Assembly (NCBI GenBank): GCA_015680685.1
Contig: MNCI01002932.1
Location: forward strand, 118,667-182,666
Reading direction: 5' to 3'
Source of the DNA: Gnetum montanum
Lineage: Eukaryota; Streptophyta; Gnetopsida; Gnetales; Gnetaceae
DNA: 64,000 bases
This document shows positions 1 through 11,749 of this stretch, piece after piece (the stretch's first letter is position 1; the number at the start of each line of letters is the position of its first letter). The position numbers and the translations under genes were made by a program. The notes below the pieces were generated by a model that was given only the letters and a program-made list of their open reading frames with translations, was not told where the DNA came from and did not search any database.

Positions 1-197
1 TTCACTTGGGGGACTCCTACTACGGGCACATGGAAAATATTCTATCTCTGGGGTGATCAATCCGCTAGAGCTTCACTACTTCTAACCTCTACATGGAAAT
101 GAGGGGAGTGCCACCTCTTATTTATAGATTTGGTGGTGGACCGTGATATCGCAGGGGACGATGCGATATCGCGGCTTGTGCATATCACGTCTCATCA
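1..197 (-). mobile_element. Athila-type gypsy LTR, antisense, cut by window edge
   Basis: Read on the minus strand this begins TGATGAGACG at 197 and runs through GCGATATCGC palindromes, a TATAAATAAG promoter box and the CCAGAGATAGAATATTTTCC block. The same order is seen in the complete LTRs at 50188-51056 and 52863-53748, so this is the U3 and start of R of that LTR family. It ends exactly at the LTR edge (TCTCATCA on the plus strand) and abuts copia-derived sequence, meaning the gypsy element inserted into the left copia copy. The rest of the element and its second target-site copy lie left of the window. Confidence 0.85.
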
Positions 198-323
198 AAT
201 ATGATATCATGTATGGACTTTTTAGGCAGCCCTTCCAACATTGTATTCATGTTCCTATATCACTTCACATTACTAATTAGCAAACAAGATAAAATTTTAA
301 TCTATAAAGTATGAATTTAGGAG

Positions 324-960
324 TGTTAGAATGTAATTCACATTTTATAAATAAAACCTAAGTCAATAATAGGTATTGTGTCAAGTTCGTAAGTTATGTT
401 GTTATTTCATAAGGATTGTTACATAAAATCCTTGCAAATTCATAATAGTGAGAAGTCATATCAAGTAAGTGTGAGTATGCTGCAATGAAATATGAATGTA
501 GTACAAAGATAGAAACAAAGGTCAATTTAACAATCCAATTGAAACTATCTTTATATTAAGTTATATAGATATAGATATAATATCTAATTCATGGAATATG
601 TAATCAGTGGAACTCTGAAACTAGTTTAATAAATCTATTTAGTAGCAACAGTACTAAACACATGTTACCTATATTTATGAATTGCACGTGTTATTTTAAA
701 GATATCCTATGTTGTAGTAAGGAACCAAAGATATAATCTTGTAATTGATATAAACAAAATGCATGATATAGTTCTTTCAAGCACTAGTGTGGGGCATATG
801 TTGAAATGAAATACAAAAGCGATACAAAGATAGAAAAAAAGGTTAATCTAACAATCCAGTTGAAGCTATGCTTATATTAAGCTATGTGGATATAAATATA
901 ATATCTAATTTAGGAAATATATAATTAGAGGAACTTTGAAATCTATCTGATAAATCCACC
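324..960 (+). mobile_element. Ty1/copia LTR in left arm, 3' edge uncertain
   Basis: TGTTAGAATG starts at 324, directly after a purine-rich stretch ending in TTTAGGAG that suits a polypurine tract. On the right arm the same junction (11565) lies just beyond the end of a copia pol reading frame, which identifies this as the start of the copia 3' LTR. The 3' edge is unclear: TCTAACA at 846-852 would give perfect 7-bp terminal inverted repeats, but a duplicated 160-bp block runs past it to about 960. Confidence 0.6.
480..960. repeat. Direct repeat pair, period about 320 bp
   Basis: About 480-640 and 800-960 share the order: ACAAAGATAGAAA, then AACAATCCA(A/G)TTGAA, TTATATTAAG, TATAATATCTAATT, and AATAAATC. 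The same pair is present in the right arm at about 10945-11105 and 11260-11420, so the tandem duplication existed before the inverted duplication. Confidence 0.75.
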
Positions 961-1139
961 ATTACTCATCCATGAGATTGGTGTTGATGCAACCCTTGTG
1001 TTCCCCTCCTACTTGTGAAAACTACTAATGACATTCAAGGTGTTCATGGGAGGCCTTTCCTTCTTGGGACCCAATAGGGCCTGCAAGCTTCAAGGTTGGT
1101 TGGTCTGCTTCTTCAAATTTGCTACCCCATATGACCCCT

Positions 1140-1800
1140 AGGGATTAGGTAACTTTCATAGAAAAGCTTAGGAATGAAATGGATGCAAGGATTAGGGAGG
1201 AATTGATGAAGGAGGTTGAGATGGTATATAAAGCCCAAGCAGAGGCTAGTATGTGTGAATTTGAGGCTAACATGAAGCACAAAGTAGAAAAATACATTGG
1301 GCTAGAAATCCTAAGAGCTATTGAAGAGATAGAGGTCTAGCTGAAGTATGAGGCCCAATAGAGGAGGTAGATAGAGATTCAATTTCTATGTGAACAAGTT
1401 TGAAAGGAACTAAAAAAGGAGTTGGCTAGGGTTGAAGAGGAGCATTGAAAGGAATGCAAGAGAGAGGAGATGAGGTGTTAGTAGGAGTGACAAGAAAGGT
1501 AGCGGGCTATAGAGAAATCTAGAGAGGAGTGCAAAGAATGCCTATGCAAGAAGTGTCAAGAGGACCTTAGAAGACTAGTAGAGGATGCTGAAAGGAGAGA
1601 GATGGAGAAACGACTCTAGCAGAGTCTATAGGACACAACCAAACTTTGACTTGAGATTGGGAGGTGCTTCTATCTTGAGTTGGGCCTCATTTGTAAGGTG
1701 TCTACCTAGAGCATCATAGCTTGGGTCAAGTGTTAGACAACTTCTCTCCATCTAGGTAAGACATACCACCTCTCCTAGGAAGAGAGACACATTGTAGGTT
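1140..1800 (+). pseudogene. Coiled-coil ORF remnant upstream of Tat-like gag
   Basis: The frame from about 1150 reads a highly charged heptad-like protein (for example EELRNEMDARIREELMKE) dense in Glu, Lys, Arg and Gln, typical of a long coiled coil, for about 170 residues. It then continues as FYLELGLICKVST and on to about 1800. It is broken mainly by TAG codons where glutamine would fit, suggesting CAG to TAG decay. I do not recognise the family. It precedes the gag start at 3610 on the same strand. Some Tat-lineage elements (Ogre) carry an extra ORF upstream of gag, so an Ogre-like ORF1 is possible but unproven. Confidence 0.5.
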
Positions 1801-2744
1801 GAATTGCAATGCATTAATGAGCCATATTCTCTTATTAATGTGGATAAGGGATTGTTCACCACCTTGTAAGGATATGGAAACACACTTGTACTTGCTCCCT
1901 CCTCCCTTTGCCTTAGGATGCCTTTCTTTTTATATTTTTATCCAAGGGCTTTGCTGCCATATTCTTGGATTTAAGGGCTAGTCCAACCACTTCCTTAGCT
2001 TTTTTAAGAGAAGATTTGAGGGGTTTACATACCCATCCTATTTTGCCTATCTTTCTCATTCTATTCCTTTTTCTTTGGTTTCTTGTCTTGGGGTTGCCTT
2101 ACATTAAAGATGAATGTTTTGTAATTTTTTATTTATAATATATCTTGACCTTTTGAAAAAATATTATAGTTATTAATTAATTAATTTCTAACATGAAACA
2201 TACTTATTAAATCATATTAAGGCTCAAACTCATGACCTTGTAACTAAAGAATCTTTAAAGTATTATTTTATAAGTAAACCAATGGAGCATCCTTTAGATA
2301 TTATTTAACAAACTTTTATAGAACTAGTTTAGGGGTATGCCTTAGGATGAAAAAAATTAGATGAGTTGAATAGGTGAAATTTTGTTAAAAATTGAGGGAA
2401 GCACATGTAGGGCCTAATTGGATTAGTGTAGGATGAGATATTTCTTAGAAATTATCTTAAAAATGTTTTAATGTGCATTTATAATGTTTGAAGTTGGACT
2501 TGATGAGATGGGCATTTTTGGAATATCATCATCATCATCTTGGCCTTGTTTCAACAATATGGGGTTGGCTTACATTTTTGTAATATATTTATATATATTT
2601 GATTGCCTTCATGTACACAATTGGCCAGACTATGTCATTGTCAACTCCTCCTACCTTAATGTTCAACCTGTCATAAGTCAGATAACAACATTAAGATAAT
2701 GATTTTTATGTATTTGATTTTGCATATCTTACTTTACATATAAT

Positions 2745-3375
2745 TTTCAATGTTGGATTAGGAGGTGTGACATTTCCACTATCTCACCTCCCCCACCCCC
2801 CTTCTTTCCCCCTACCATACCCAGTGTAGAAGCAGTTTGAAAGCCTAGCATGGGAGAGGCTTAACACCAACTTCTCCAAAACCAACATTACAAATTGAAA
2901 GCATTTTCTCATATTTTTGCAAGTAATATTAATGTTTCCCCTTTCCCCTTGTAACCAAAATTACAATGTGGAATTTGTAGGTGGTTAGGTGGTGACTTTT
3001 CATAGCACTTACCATGAATTTTCCCTTCAAGGCTAGTGTTGAAGCCTTTCCATTCTTTTACTTTTTGCTACCAATTTTCTTTTAGTTTTTAACGTGGGTG
3101 GTGCAACCCTTCCGGAAATTACCAAACTTCTAGAAGTTAGGTTCCCCTTATTTTTCCAAGCTGAGAGACTTGTCATCCTAATAAAACCAATTTTTAGTAG
3201 GAAAAACTAAACTTTTCACTTTGGTTTTTAGCCTTCCCCCTCATCAACATTGAGTTTGAAGTTGAGAGATTTTCATTATCTCACCCCCCTTCTTTCTCCC
3301 TGCCATATCCAATGTAAAGGTAGTTGGGAGGCCAACTTGGATGAGGCTTAACACCAACATTTCCAACCTTCCATT
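2745..3375. repeat. Short direct repeats about 500 bp apart
   Basis: 2745-2885 and 3241-3375 share a block running from a (C)AA(T/C)(G)TTG-rich start through TATCTCACC, CCCCCTTCTTTC, a CCAT(A)CC motif, TTGGGAGGCC-like sequence and GAGGCTTAACACCAAC. The intervening 360 bp has no coding signal. Both copies also occur in the right arm (about 8525-8660 and 9040-9165). Two similar ends around a short interior resemble a TRIM-type miniature LTR element, but I find no convincing PBS after the first copy. Confidence 0.5.
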
Positions 3376-3609
3376 CTTGGTGAGGGGGTAAACCCCTCTT
3401 ATCTCTTAGTTAATAATTATAGTAAATACCTCATTTTTTGCCATTTTTATTTCCTTTAAAAGTTTTTGAATTTCATTTTCTAGAATTTACTTCTATTTTA
3501 CCATTTATAGCGTATTTTTAAAGTCATTCTTAGCACTATAGCCATGTCTTTCCAATAGTCCACCAAATTTCCCTTCACCCTTACTAGCAAAGATCACACC
3601 TAATAAGCC

Positions 3610-5640
3610 ATGAGGGTCTATGACCCCAAAGACCCTACCATCATTGAGTGTAGGTGATCTTTGAGGATCAAAGGGGAGAGTCATGGTTTTGCAATCATAA
3701 ATGAAGATTTCTATAACTTCATTTGTGCTAAAATACAAGCAAGAATGCTAATTCTATGTATTGAAGCAAAGGCCAAGAGGGAGTTGGAGCTCATACATAG
3801 AAGTGAGAAGGAGTACATCCATTTCCCATATGATCAAATTTCCCTTAATGACATCTATGCTATCATCCTAGCCCAATTGATTATCATGGAAGAGGAAGAT
3901 GAGAAGCATAGCTCTAAGGAATAGAGAAAAGGAGGATGAATTTAAGTTAGAATTTGAGCCTAAAAACATCCTAGGAGGATTGTTCCAACAAACATCCCCC
4001 AAGGTTACAACACCTTCCTCCAATGCTTTTTTTTTCTCCATGGGCATGGTGCCACCATCTTACACTCCTTCCTACCATACTATGGTGGATCCCATGCCAA
4101 TTATAGCCATACATCAAACTCAGCCAATGTTACAAATAAAAAACTATAACACATTAATGCTATTTACAACACAGTCTCAATATATAAAATCATTGATGGT
4201 GGTTTTTACCACAACAAATCTGCTAATTACTCATGTGGGTTCAACCATGGGATCCCAAGCAACATAGGGACCACACCCCCCCTTTATCTTGTTTATGCCT
4301 CAACTACTAGCACAAAAAATCTTTTTCTTTGTCTAGCCCACAAGCCACAACCAACAGTGCCACCATAGGGTCTAGATCAAGCCTTCTAGATGATTTAAGA
4401 CCTCATGGAGGAGTTGAAAAGGCTTAAAGCCTCTCCCTCACAAATTGTCAAGATTATGGACTTCTACCAAGATGATCCCATAAGTCTTGTAGTCCCATCC
4501 TCGACACTTCCTCTTGGTATCCCTATTTCTCAATTTAGCAAATATAATAGAGAAGATGATCCTAATGCTCAACTTATTACCTTTCAATCTAAATGCTTGC
4601 TCTTGTAGCCTTGGCCTCATACCATCATGAAGATTTTCCCTATGTCTTTGACTAGGAAAGTACTTGATTAATATCGTGCATTACCTAGGGGATCCATATC
4701 CTCTTTGGAGAATTTGGTTGCCCAGTTTGTCAACCACTTCAAGTATAACTTGAAGCTTAACATAATGCTTGATCAACTCATGAAGGTCAAGCAAGGATCC
4801 CCTAGAACTCGTGCAAAAATTCATTTAGTGGTGGAATGGAATACTAAATGAAATACCAAAGCCTATAGCTGAAGCCCATTTATTAGCCATATTTAAGGGA
4901 GTAATTAATGACTTCATCAAGTCTAAACTCTACTATCTTGATCCACAATCACTTAGCCAAGCATTCTTTCAGACTAAAAATATAGAGGATGCTATGGAGG
5001 CCAATCATGATCTAGCCTATATAGCATATAAAAACCAACACACTTAGAGAGAGAAAGAAGAGAGAGAAAAAAACATGACCATAGCAACTATAACCAAGGA
5101 AACAAAGATCACGAATCAAGGGCTAAAGGTCAATCTACCCAAGGCCCCCACCAATGACTGCAATAACTAGCCATCAACCTTTGGGGCCCCTTCATCAACA
5201 TCAACCAGACTGAACTTCGAAAGGAAGGATAAGTCCAAATACACTGCATTGCCATTAAAACCATTTGAGTTGTTAAACCAACTATTAAAAAGTGGATGCA
5301 TGCAACATAAATAAATGATTGAAGCTACTTCAAAGAAACATGATCAGCTATGTGAAATAGCCAAGGACCCCACTCAAGTAACAAAGGATGATCCCCAATT
5401 TCCTAGATACTTCACGCTAGACTATCTCTACCATTATCAAAAATTACTTAGTCATGACACAAACATCTGCCTTGCACTGAAGGATGACCTGCAAAATATG
5501 ATAGATAGGGGGGAGCTAGTCTTAGAGGCTTCTAACCTAGTTCATCCACAAAATCAATTGATGCAAGTCTACAAGGATCCTTTGAATGCTAATGAAAACC
5601 CTTATATTATTTCAACATTCAACATTGATGATGATTAGAG
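3610..5640 (+). pseudogene. gag: Ty3/gypsy (Tat-like) gag, degenerate
   Basis: A gag capsid remnant. The start MRVYDPKDP is clearest in the inverted copy. Around 4530-4760 the frame reads ISQFSKYN, EDDPNAQLITFQSKC, MKIFPMSLT, YRALPRGSISSLENLV and FVNHFKYNLKLN, matching the retrotransposon gag core (FxGxxDPxxHL...F...WYRxLPxxSIxSFxxLxxxFxxHF). It continues through EAHLLAIFKGVINDFIKSK to a basic tail. Nonsense codons, mostly TAG at glutamine positions, and frameshifts interrupt it; the longest open piece is 5315-5638. I assign it to the Tat side because the protease that follows has Tat-style motifs. No zinc knuckle was found. Confidence 0.7.
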
Positions 5641-5869
5641 ACCTGTAAGAGAACCATTTGTGATTCAAGTACCCCTCTATGATGAAAGGGCTTCTTCAAC
5701 TTCCCACAACTCAAGAACTCCTTTTTTCATAAGAGTACCATGACATGTACCTCTAAGGAAACCTTTTGTCATCAAGGTCCCCCAACTCAATACAACCCAA
5801 CCAGTCATAGCCCAACCAACAACACAAAGACCCCCTGTGGTGGCTAATGCTACTGCCTCTTCCTCATAG

Positions 5870-7075
5870 CCAATGGCTAACAACCAAAAAACTTTAGCCA
5901 AACAAAGGAAAAAGCATAAGCAAAAGCTTGATAACAAGGGAGACAAGCAAACAGAGACACAAAAGGAAGTGGATCCACCAAAGCACTTCCATTTTGGCTA
6001 TACCCATGACCTCCTCCACCCCAACCCATTTAACAAACAAGCCATAAGAGGACACCAAAGCCCACAACCAAAACAAGAAGGAAGAGCCATAGATGAGCCA
6101 AAGTTCACATTTTGGGATGCATGAAGGAAGTAAAGTACAACTGTGATGACAAGCCCATGACTAATGAAAAAAATTTCCTCAATGTAATGGGCAATGTCAA
6201 GCAATCCCTTGAGTAAAAAAACAAAACTCTAAGCTTATATGACCTAATCATGACCTCCACCACGCATCGTGAGGTGCTAGTCAAAATGTTGACCTCCATC
6301 CCCATTAGTGAGGATATCCCCCTTAATGAAGAATCCATCCATGCAGTGATGATTCCTCTCTTACCAAGGGAGGAGAAGTCAACACCCTTAACATTTCATG
6401 ATAGCAAAATTAAGGTTAATCCCGAATGAAAAAGTAACTATAGCCCCTTTATTCATAACCATAAGCATATGATAATTTAAAATACATTAAGTACATATTG
6501 ATGATGGAGTTGCAACCAACATTATCCCATGTACCATCATTGAACGCTTGGGCCTAAATGAGCAAATACAACCTACAAACACCACAACTCTTAAGTCCTT
6601 CAATGGATCAAGAGTTTTTGTCAAGGGGTTTATCTCCTTGGATTTTGTAGCCAAGGAGAAATTCCCCAAAACTATCAATTTCTTAGTGGTGGAGTAGACA
6701 CCAAAATTCAACCTGATCCTAGGAAGACCTTGGTTGGCTTAATTACAAGTTGTGTCCTCTCCCATCCATTAAGAAATTCACCTCCCTTATGAGGGAGGTG
6801 AAATCATCATTCATGGTAATAACATAGTTTCCTTTTTTGTTAACAATGTAGACATAGAGAAAGGGTCCAAAGTGGAGCTTCAAGAAGAAGCTCCCATCCA
6901 TGAAGATAAAAAATCCAAGAAAGCCAATGATGACAATGATAAGCAACATGATACATTATGGGATGAACTTCCTTTTAACATTGTAAGCGAAGGGGATGGT
7001 GAATACAAGCTTGTGCTAAGTAGGCCTTACTCATTCCCTAATTTTTCAAAGATTAGGAAGAATTTGCACAAGTGA
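5870..7075 (+). pseudogene. Tat-like retropepsin domain and linker, no pol after it
   Basis: From about 6490 the frame reads DDGVATNIIPCTIIERLGL, a retropepsin active-site region with DDG where DTG or DSG is expected, then FVKGFISLDF, and about 200 bp later FNLILGRPWL, the conserved flap-distal motif. A VPS-IH and PYEGGEIIIHG stretch follows, as in Tat-type gag-protease polyproteins. Upstream, 5873-6121 is a lysine-rich linker and about 6240-6400 matches the region normally before the protease. The frame runs on to about 7075. No RT, RNase H or integrase follows, so pol is absent here or was lost when the inverted duplication formed. Confidence 0.7.
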
Positions 7076-7079
7076 AGTT

Positions 7080-7920
7080 TACCTTAACCTTCCCATGCTC
7101 CTATGACCATATGCATTGATAGCCATGTAGCCTTACTTTTCTTTTGTAGTTTATTATCTCTTTTTATGCATTTGTTGTTTTACTATTTATGCTCATAGCC
7201 TAAGTTCATTTGCATTTTTATCTATTTGCTACAACCTTTCTTTATTTTTACTTATGTTACAAACATCAAAAAGCCTTATAAATATACATCTTTTTTATAC
7301 CCTATCCACTAAGATGTTAAATTGGCATTATGATCTTCTAAGACTTTAAACTAGCATGATGACATGCCATTGCCTTAAACTAGAGATGTCTACCAAAGCA
7401 ATGCAACATGGCTCACCATTACCTAAAACTAGCAAAAGTAGCCACATTGCATCATGGCCCATCATTGCCTCAAACTAGCAAAACTATATAACTTGTGCCC
7501 ATGGTGACATCAAATGAGCAAACATTCCTTTTATTATTATATCTCTCTTTTCTTAGCCTATTATCACATCAATTAGACATTTAATGTTATAACCAAAATG
7601 TCAACATAGACATTCTTAGTGTTTATAATTTTTGCTACTACTATAGATACATATAGCCAAAAATAAAACCAAAATTTAAATTTAAAGTTAAAATGTCCAT
7701 AACATACATAGCCATGGCCAAAATGTATGAAAGGAATGTCAAATAATAATAACCATCCATAACATATTCTTGGCTAATCATAACCATAAACATAAAAAAA
7801 AAAAAAAATAGCCAACAAGCTAAATTAAAGGAGGCTACTAAGAGGCATCCCAAGTCAGAAGTGGTGGGTCATTCCCATCCTCACCGCTAGGTCATTCAAA
7901 GGTATTGCATATTAGAAATG
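7080..7920. other. Noncoding spacer between protease and right arm, small tandem repeat
   Basis: No coding signal. 7325-7490 contains about three units of roughly 60 bp built around CATTGCCTCAAACTAGCAAA. A 15-base A tract lies near 7795-7809. It ends sharply at the inverted-duplication edge at 7921. Confidence 0.5.
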
Positions 7921-8331
7921 AGGTGTTGTGACCTTGGGGGATGTTTGTTGGAATAGTCCTTCTAGTATGTTTTCAGGCTCAGATTCTAACTTAAATTCAT
8001 CCTCCTCTTCTTATTGTTCCTTAGAGCTATGCTTCTCATTTTCCTCTTCCATGATAATCAATTGGGCTAGGATGCTAGCATAGATGTTGTTAAATGGAAT
8101 TCGATCATATGGGGAAGGGATGTACTCCTTTCCACTCCTATGTATGAGCTCCAACTCCCTCTTGGCCTTTACTTCAATATGTGGAATTAGCATGATTACT
8201 TGTATTTTAGTGCAAATGAAGTTATAATAATCTTCATTTATGATTGAAAAATTAGGACTCTCCCATCTGATGTTAGTAGGGTCTTTGGGGTCATAGACCC
8301 TCATGGCTTATTGGGTATGATCTTTGCAAGT
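7921..8331 (-). pseudogene. Inverted copy of the Tat-like gag start
   Basis: The minus strand reads MRVYDPKDPTNIRWESPNFS from 8304, then KRELELIHRSGKEYIPSP and LAQLIIMEEE, the same protein as at 3610-3924 in the left arm. It lacks a 30-base insertion present in the left copy near 3640, so it preserves the better N-terminus. It ends at 7921 where the duplication stops, so no core gag follows. Confidence 0.7.
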
Positions 8332-10099
8332 GATAGGGAAGGACAATTTGGTGGACTGTTGGAAAGACATGGCTATAGTGCTAGGAAAGACTTAAAAAAT
8401 ATGCTATAAATGGTAAAATAGAAATAAATTCTAGCCAATGGAATTCAAAAACTTTTAAAGGAAATAAAAATGACAAAAAATGTGGTGTTTACTATAATTA
8501 GTAATTGGGGGGATAAGAGGGGTTTACCTCCTTACCAAGAATGGAAAGTTGGAAATGTTGGTGTTAAGCCTCATCCAAGTTGGCCTCCCAACTACCTCTA
8601 TGTTAGGTATGATAAGGGAAAAAGAAGGTGGGAAAGATAATGGAAATCTCATACCTTCTAACTCAATGTTGATGAGGGGGAAGGCTAAACATCAAAGTGA
8701 AAAGTTTAGGTTTTCCTACTAAAAATTGGTTTTAGTGGGATGCCAATTCTCTCAGCTTGGAAAAATGGGGGGAAGCTAACTTCCAGAAGTTTGGTAATTT
8801 TCAAAAGGGTTGCACCACCCACTTTAAAAACTAAAAAAAAATTGGTACCAAAAAGTAAAAAGATGGAAAGGCTTCAACATTAGCCTTGAAGGGAAAATTC
8901 ATGGTAAGTGCTATGAAAAGTCACCACCTAACCACCTACAACTTCCATGCTATAATTTTGGTTACAAGGGGAAAGGGGAAACATTGATATTACCTGCAAA
9001 AATATGTGAAAAGGCTTTCAATTTGTAATTTTGGTTTTGGAAAAGTTGGTGTTAAGCCTCTCCCATGCTAGGCTTCCCAACTTCTTCTATGCTAGGTATG
9101 GTACGTGGAAAGAAGTGGGGTGAGATAATGGAAATCTCACACCTCCTAACCCAACGTTGAAAATTATATGTAAAGTAAGATTTTCAAAATCAAATATATA
9201 AAAATCTTTATCTTAATGTCGTTATCCCATTTATGATAGGCTAAACATTAAGGTAGGAGGAGTTGACAATGGCATATTCTAGCCAATTGTCTATGCGAAG
9301 CCAATCAAATATATATAAATATATTCCAAAAATGTAAGCCAACCCCATATTTTTGAAACAAGGCCAAGATGATGATAATGATATTCCAAAAATGCCCATC
9401 TCATTAGGTCCAACTTAAGGCACTATAAATGCACATTAAAACATTTTTAAGACAATTTGTAACAAATCTCTCATCCTACACTAATCCAATTAGGCCCTAC
9501 ATGTGCTTCCCTCAATTTTTAACAACATTTCACCTATTCAACTCATCTAATTTTTGTCATCCTAAGGCATACCCCCAAACTAGTTCTATAAAAGTTTGTT
9601 AAATAATATCTAGAGGATGCTCCATTGGTTTACTTATAAAAGAATAATTTAAAGATTCTTTAGTTACAAGGTCATGAGTTTGAACATTAATATGATTTAA
9701 TAAGTACGTTTCATGTTAGAAAATAATTAATTAATAACTATAATATTTTTTTAAAAAGGTCAAGATATATTATAAATAAAAAATTACAAAAGATTCATCT
9801 TGAGAGTAAGCAACCCCAAGATAAGAAACTAGAAAAAAATGAATAGAATGAGAAAGATAGGAAAAATAGGATGGGTATGCAAATCCCCCAAATCTTCTCT
9901 TAAGCAAGTTAAGGAAGTGGCTGGACTAGCCCTTAAATCCAAGAATATGGTAGCAAAGCCCTCGGATAAAAAATAAAAAGAAAGATGCCCTAAGGCAAAG
10001 GAAGGAGGGAGCAAGTACAAGTGGGTTTCCATACCATACCAAGGTGGTGAAAAATTCCTTATCCACATTAATAAGAGAATAGGCCTCATTAATGCATTG

Positions 10100-10770
10100 T
10101 AATTCAACCTACAACATGTCTCTCTTCCTGGGATAGGTGGTATGTCTTACCTAGATGGAGAGAGGTTTCTAATACTTGATCCAAGCTATGATGCTCTAGG
10201 TAGACACCTTACAGATGAGGCATAACTCAAGATAGAGACACCTTCCAATCTCAAGTTAAAGTTTGGTTGTGTCCTATAGACTCTCCTAGAGTCATTTCTC
10301 CATCTCTCTCCTTTTAGCCTCTTCTAAGGTCCTCTTGACACTCCTTCCATAGGAATTCTTGGCACTCCTCTCTAGCCTGATCTACAACCTGCTACCTCTC
10401 TTGTTACTCTTACTAACACTTCATCTCCTCTCTCTTGCATTCCTTTCTCTACTCCTCTTTAACCCTAGCCAATTCCTCTTATAATTCCTTTCAAAATTAG
10501 TCACATAGAAGTTGAATCTCTATCTACCTCCTCTATTAGACCTCATACTTCAACTAAACCTCTATCTCTTCAATAGCTCTTAGGATTTCCACCCTAGTAT
10601 ATTTTTCTACTTTGTGCTTCATGTGGGCCTCAAATTCACATATACTAGTGTCTGCCTAGGCTTTATACACCACCTCATCCTCCTTCATCAATTCCTCCCT
10701 AATCCATGCATCCATTTCATTCCTAAGCTCTTCTATAAAAGTTACCTAATCCCTAGGAGCCATATGGGAT
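10100..10770 (-). pseudogene. Inverted copy of the coiled-coil ORF remnant
   Basis: The minus strand reads VTFIEELRNEMDAWIREEL, then EFEAHMKHKVEKYTR and ILRAIEEIEV, matching the left-arm copy at 1140-1800. Stop codons occur at partly different places in the two arms, so both have been decaying independently since duplication. Its lower-coordinate end continues into a 92-codon open stretch at 9829-10107 that is a partner of the left-arm sequence at 1799-1981. Confidence 0.5.
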
Positions 10771-10939
10771 GGCAAATTCAAAGAAGCAAACTAGCCAACC
10801 TTAAAGCTTAGAGGCCCTATTGGGTCTCAAGAAGGAAAATCCTCCCATGAACACCTTGCATCTCATCAATAGTTTTTACAACTAGGAGGGGGATGCAAGG
10901 GCTGCATCAACACCAATCTCATGGGTGACTAATGGTGGA

Positions 10940-11565
10940 TTTATCAGAAATATTTTAAAACTGCTCGAATTATATATTTCCTAAATTAAATATTATATCT
11001 ATATCCACATAGCTTAATATAATCACAGCTTCAATATGATTGTTAGATTAACCTTTTTTTTATCTTTGTATTGCTTTTCTATTTCATTTCAACATATACC
11101 CCACACTAGTGCTTGAAAGAACTATATCATGCATTTTGTTTATATCGATTAGAAGATTATATCTGTGGTTCCTTACTATAGCATAGGATATCTTTAAAAT
11201 AACATGTGCACTCCATAGATATAGGTAACATGTGTTTAGTACTATTGCTACTAAATATATTTATTAAACTAGTTTTAGAGTTCCACTGATTACATATTCC
11301 ATGAATTAGATATTATATCTATATCTATATAGCTTATTATAAGGATAGTTTTAACTGGATTGTTAAATTGACCTTTGTTTCTATCTTTGTATTGCATTCA
11401 TATTTCATTTTAGCATACTCACATTTGATATGACTTCTCACTTTTATGAATTTGTAAGGATTTTATGTAACAATCCTTATGAAATAACAACATAACTTAT
11501 GAACTTGACACAATACCTACTATTGACTTAGGTTTTATTTATAAAATGTGAATTATATTCTAACA
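10940..11565 (-). mobile_element. Ty1/copia 3' LTR in right arm
   Basis: On the minus strand TGTTAGAATATAATTC begins at 11565, preceded by ATGAATTAAGGAG as a polypurine-like tract and by the copia pol reading frame. It is the 3' LTR of the copia element at 11750-16350. The internal 160-bp duplication at about 10945-11105 and 11260-11420 makes the far edge uncertain. Confidence 0.6.
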
Positions 11566-11749
11566 CTCCTTAATTCATACTTTATTAATTAAAATTTTAT
11601 CTTGTTTTTTGATTAGTAATGTGAAGTGATATAGGAATATGAATACAATGTTGGAAGGGCTCCCTAAAAAGTCCATACATGGTATCATATTCTTTTAAGT
11701 TTTCACATGTGTTACTTCTCCTCCTCACTTCTCATTACAAGAAAGTGAT

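Larger units (their letters stand above)
198..4015. repeat. Left arm of a 3.8-kb inverted duplication
   Basis: This segment reappears in reverse complement at 7921-11692. Landmarks pair in mirrored order: AATATGAT(A/T)CCATGTATGG-like ends at 198 and 11692, the TGTTAGA LTR edge at 324 and 11565, the coiled-coil remnant, the short direct repeats, and the gag start. The inner edges are sharp, with 4015 facing 7921. In a roughly 210-base stretch over the gag start I count about two dozen differences, near 89 percent identity, so this is an old duplication and not an assembly copy. Because the gag frame continues past 4015 into the spacer, the left arm is the original arrangement and the right arm the inverted copy. 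Confidence 0.85.
7921..11692. repeat. Right arm of the 3.8-kb inverted duplication
   Basis: Reverse-complement partner of 198-4015. It carries, in mirrored order, the gag start, the paired short repeats, the coiled-coil remnant, the copia LTR and the copia 3' UTR. Unlike the left arm, it continues beyond its outer edge straight into copia pol at 11750, so the duplication originally included copia sequence; the left partner is interrupted at 197 by a gypsy LTR. Confidence 0.85.

Noticed and set aside
2745-3375. TRIM-type miniature LTR element
   Set aside because: Paired ends exist but no convincing PBS, PPT or target duplication; kept only as a direct repeat.
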